Assembly: GCF_030704535.1 (NCBI RefSeq) | Contig: NC_081820.1 | Span: 20,587,001-20,651,000 of the forward strand | DNA from: Vitis vinifera | Taxonomy: Eukaryota > Streptophyta > Magnoliopsida > Vitales > Vitaceae | Length of the DNA: 64,000 nucleotides | Direction: 5' to 3' | In this document: positions 61,326 to 64,000 of the stretch, one piece after another | How the letters are laid out: each line of letters starts with the position of its first letter | How positions within the stretch are numbered: position 1 is the stretch's first letter | The notes under the pieces: generated by a model | What the model was told of the DNA's origin: nothing | Database searches by the model: none | What the model saw: the letters and a program-made list of their open reading frames with translations, nothing else | Position numbers and translations under genes: made by a program

Positions 61326-62035
61326 AATGTGATGTTTGGTTGGCATGATAGGATACGATAAGATAGATATGTTCTAGGATATCATACTTAATTGGATAGG
61401 AAATACATGTCTTAGGATATGATTTTCAATGAGATATCTTGAATACACATATCTTATGGACATGATATTTAAGGTAGTATATCCAATGAGATATGTTATA
61501 TTATAATATGTTTATGTTTAACTTATAAAATAAAAATTATATCACATTCTAATATTTTTTAATAAAAAAAGAATTTCACTTATATTTAACAATATTCATG
61601 ATTAAATATTTAAGCTTTACAAATAATTTTTTATATTATATTATTTAATACATAAAAAAATTTATATGTCATATATTATTATTATTTTATAAATATTTTT
61701 TTAGTTTTTATTTTTTCACCATAAATTTAAATTATAATAAAAAAAATTTTATTGTGCAAAAATGAGTATATATATATATATATATAGAAATAAATAAAGA
61801 ATTAATAAAAAATAAATTTATAATACATGAGATATGCATATTTCATATCTTAGTATGAGATTAACATATACGAGATAAAAAAAAGAGGATAGATAATATA
61901 TGTTATCACTTATCCAATAATTGAATATAAGATAGGATTTACCCTATCCCATCACCAACCAAACATGAGATAAAATATAATATCTCATCCCTTATTCTAT
62001 CCCATGCTATATTTGGTCAACCAAATATGATCTAA
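61326..62035. mobile_element. AT-rich MITE, same family as 19.3 kb, inverted
   Basis: The left end has GATGTTTGGTTGGCATGATAGGATA. The right end contains two inverse forms, one near 61940-61970 (CACCAACCAAACATG) and one at the border (TTTGGTCAACCAAATATGATC). The interior matches the reverse complement of 19500-19900. Target duplication not resolved. Confidence 0.6.
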
Positions 62036-64000
62036 AAGATTAATCGCAAGTTCTTAGGTCCTAATTACAATATGGACCTAAAACACTCATTGTCTATACT
62101 AATAGAAAACAAGATTGGGAACTATTATTAGAGCAATGTAGGTACATATGTACAATATGCTTGGATGAAACATTTTGGATAGGTACAATTAGTTTTAGGT
62201 GCACATTTTGACACATGTTTGGGTGCAATTTTTTGGTTGCACATTCTCAGTACACAAATAGAGTTTGGGAATGGAATGTATTTTGGAATGTATGTAAATA
62301 CAATAATATGATAATTATATTTTTGGATGTGATTTATTATAGGTTAATACATAAACATTAGAAATATATAAGTTAAGTGGCCAAAACCAAATATATATGT
62401 ATAGATATTATACAATCAATTATAATGATGTGATATCATAACTTAAAAGTGATGTCACACCTCATATATATGGTCTTGGCTAATTTATTCATAAGTGCTA
62501 AATAGCCAAATTGTTAAAAGATTCCTGAATGAAAAAGGTTACCCTTGACAAATATTAATATCTATATCTTTAATCAAAAAGTGAAATTCATCATTTGAAA
62601 AATGAGAAGTCCCCAAAGTGGAATGAGCAATTATAGATGAAAGTTAATTTTTATTCTACGCTAAAAATTGGACTAAAAAAATTGATAGGAAAATAAATTT
62701 GAGAAAATTGGGGTGGGAAAGTCAAGACTTCCTAAAAAAAGCCATGTTAAAAAGAAATCTAGTTGGATAGTTTCAAATTGAATGTTTTTTGCTTTCCATG
62801 AACTTGGAATAATTTGTTTAAATAATAAAGTAAGATGGATTAAGGTATTCAAGTAGTAAATGATCATCTACTTGAGGTTGGATTGTTACTAATAATGCAA
62901 ATGATTTATTCATTATGAGCTTGAAAGTCTTTTGATTCCTAGAAATTGAATTATCTTGCTTCTCTTTATTGATTTGTGAATAATTTTACAAATCCAATTA
63001 TCTCAACATTTTGGCTAAGTTTTTGAAAATCATGATCCTTGCTAAGAGTGTATCCTATTTTCCAACTATTTTGGAATTCATTTGATATCTATGTATATGA
63101 TATGATACATGATTTCTCTTGGATTTTTAGTAATTTTGAGATTAATTTGAACTTCTTTGAGACTTTAGAAGGGGATACAATAAGATAACAAGGTCAAAAT
63201 TTGTGAACCTTCATTACTGGGAAGGATTGGGAAAGGGATTTGAACGCCTAAAATAACAGCTTAAATGGTCATGGGACATTCACATGCCTCTTGTGACCAT
63301 TCAAATGACCATGTTTTAATTTGTATTTCATTGTTTAAAAGGACTTCAAATGCTCATTTTCTCACATCTTTTCTTTCGCGCGTCTATTCTTTTTTTTGTA
63401 AAAGTCTTTAATCGTGCTTTCTCATATTCAAATCTAGATAATTGGAGATTTGATGTATTAGGATGGCAAGACAAAGTGGTTTTGACGTATTTTGGATCAT
63501 ACTTTGATATCATGTGTCATTACACTTTGATCAGTTTGGTTTGTATTTTTGACAAGACCGTCATTTATGCTTTTATTAGCTAGATATTTGGTAGATTATT
63601 TCTCCTTGTGTGCTTGATCATGCTTAATTTTTGTATATTTGTCATTTTATGACAAAAATGGGGAGTAAAAGGCATTGATTACATTATTACCTATCGAACT
63701 TTGCTTTTCATGAGTTCACTATTAAGTGTGTATAGATTATAGAGAGTTGAATTCATTGCATGTGGAATGATCAAGATTAATGAGGCTTTTATTGGGGAGA
63801 GGGGGGTAAGATGTTGGTACACAACTAATAATGGTTTTTTTCAGTTAGCTTCCTCCTCGCAAAAGACAAGCATACTTGGAACAAGATGTGTCCGGTTAGT
63901 TTTTTTGGGCACGCCTCTCTGAAGCTTAAGTTAGTTTTTGGAAAAAAAAATGGACTATGACTTTTTTAGGAAGCTTATTTCATACTTGAATTTGATGTCT
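62036..64000. other. Non-coding right end of the window
   Basis: AT-rich with short frames (62673-62867 on the - strand, 63350-63583 on the + strand) that match nothing I know. A short stretch near 63845-63895 follows a TTTTTTCAG and reads like a possible exon, but without a frame or similarity to support it. Confidence 0.35.

Noticed and set aside
1..64000. CRISPR arrays, bacterial operons, ribosome binding sites or integrated phage
   Set aside because: Nothing in the window has prokaryotic structure; the sequence is plant nuclear DNA with spliced genes.

Overview
The window is plant nuclear DNA, almost certainly grapevine (Vitis) or a close relative. The signs are an AT-rich background packed with Ty1/copia, hAT, MULE and MITE remains, spliced plant genes, and an intronless CBF/DREB1 gene closely resembling grapevine CBF4. 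The species call is inference from protein resemblance; no search was run.

Layout, left to right. 1-9 kb: a complete but dead Ty1/copia element (901-5925, 5-bp target duplication TTATT), then a non-autonomous MULE (6602-7992, 9-bp target duplication GATGTAACC). 9.0-9.8 kb: the last three exons of a valyl-tRNA synthetase on the + strand. The rest of that gene is not in the window, so the first 9 kb may be a transposon-filled intron, or the exons may be a truncated copy. 10.8-11.4 kb: CBF4-like cold/drought regulator on the - strand. 12-28 kb: gene-poor, with three degenerate copia fragments, a repeat family present three times (16.1, 18.1 and 26.8 kb), a G-box/ACGT-rich island (15.7-16.3 kb), an AT-rich MITE, and a hAT element nested in an old copia element (21916-22587, 8-bp target duplication CCTTAGAG).

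29-43 kb is a tandem segmental duplication. Each copy carries an ERF/DREB gene (ERF025/026/027-like) on the - strand and several kb of upstream DNA. Copy A is a pseudogene with three indels in the AP2 domain, a lost start codon and a deleted 3' end. Copy B is intact. Copy A later took a MULE-like insertion whose empty site survives in copy B. Copy B took a MITE-like insertion into which a second copia element (38637-42853, target duplication AAATA) inserted. The 3' LTR of that element carries three identical tandem 79-bp units; the 5' LTR has one.

45.4-51.8 kb: a seven-exon TraB-family gene (377 aa) on the + strand. 54.1-59.2 kb: a nine-exon type-B cytokinin response regulator (687 aa) on the + strand. 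TraB intron 1 and the last three introns of the response regulator all use GC rather than GT donors, four of the sixteen introns modelled here. 59.2-64 kb: non-coding DNA with MITEs and microsatellites.

The genes do not form a pathway. CBF4, the ERF pair and the response regulator are all transcriptional regulators of stress or hormone responses, but each has its own promoter. I found no wholly new system. The most unusual features are the GC-donor intron cluster with apparent exon duplication, the LTR-internal triplication, and the layered insertions on the ERF duplication.
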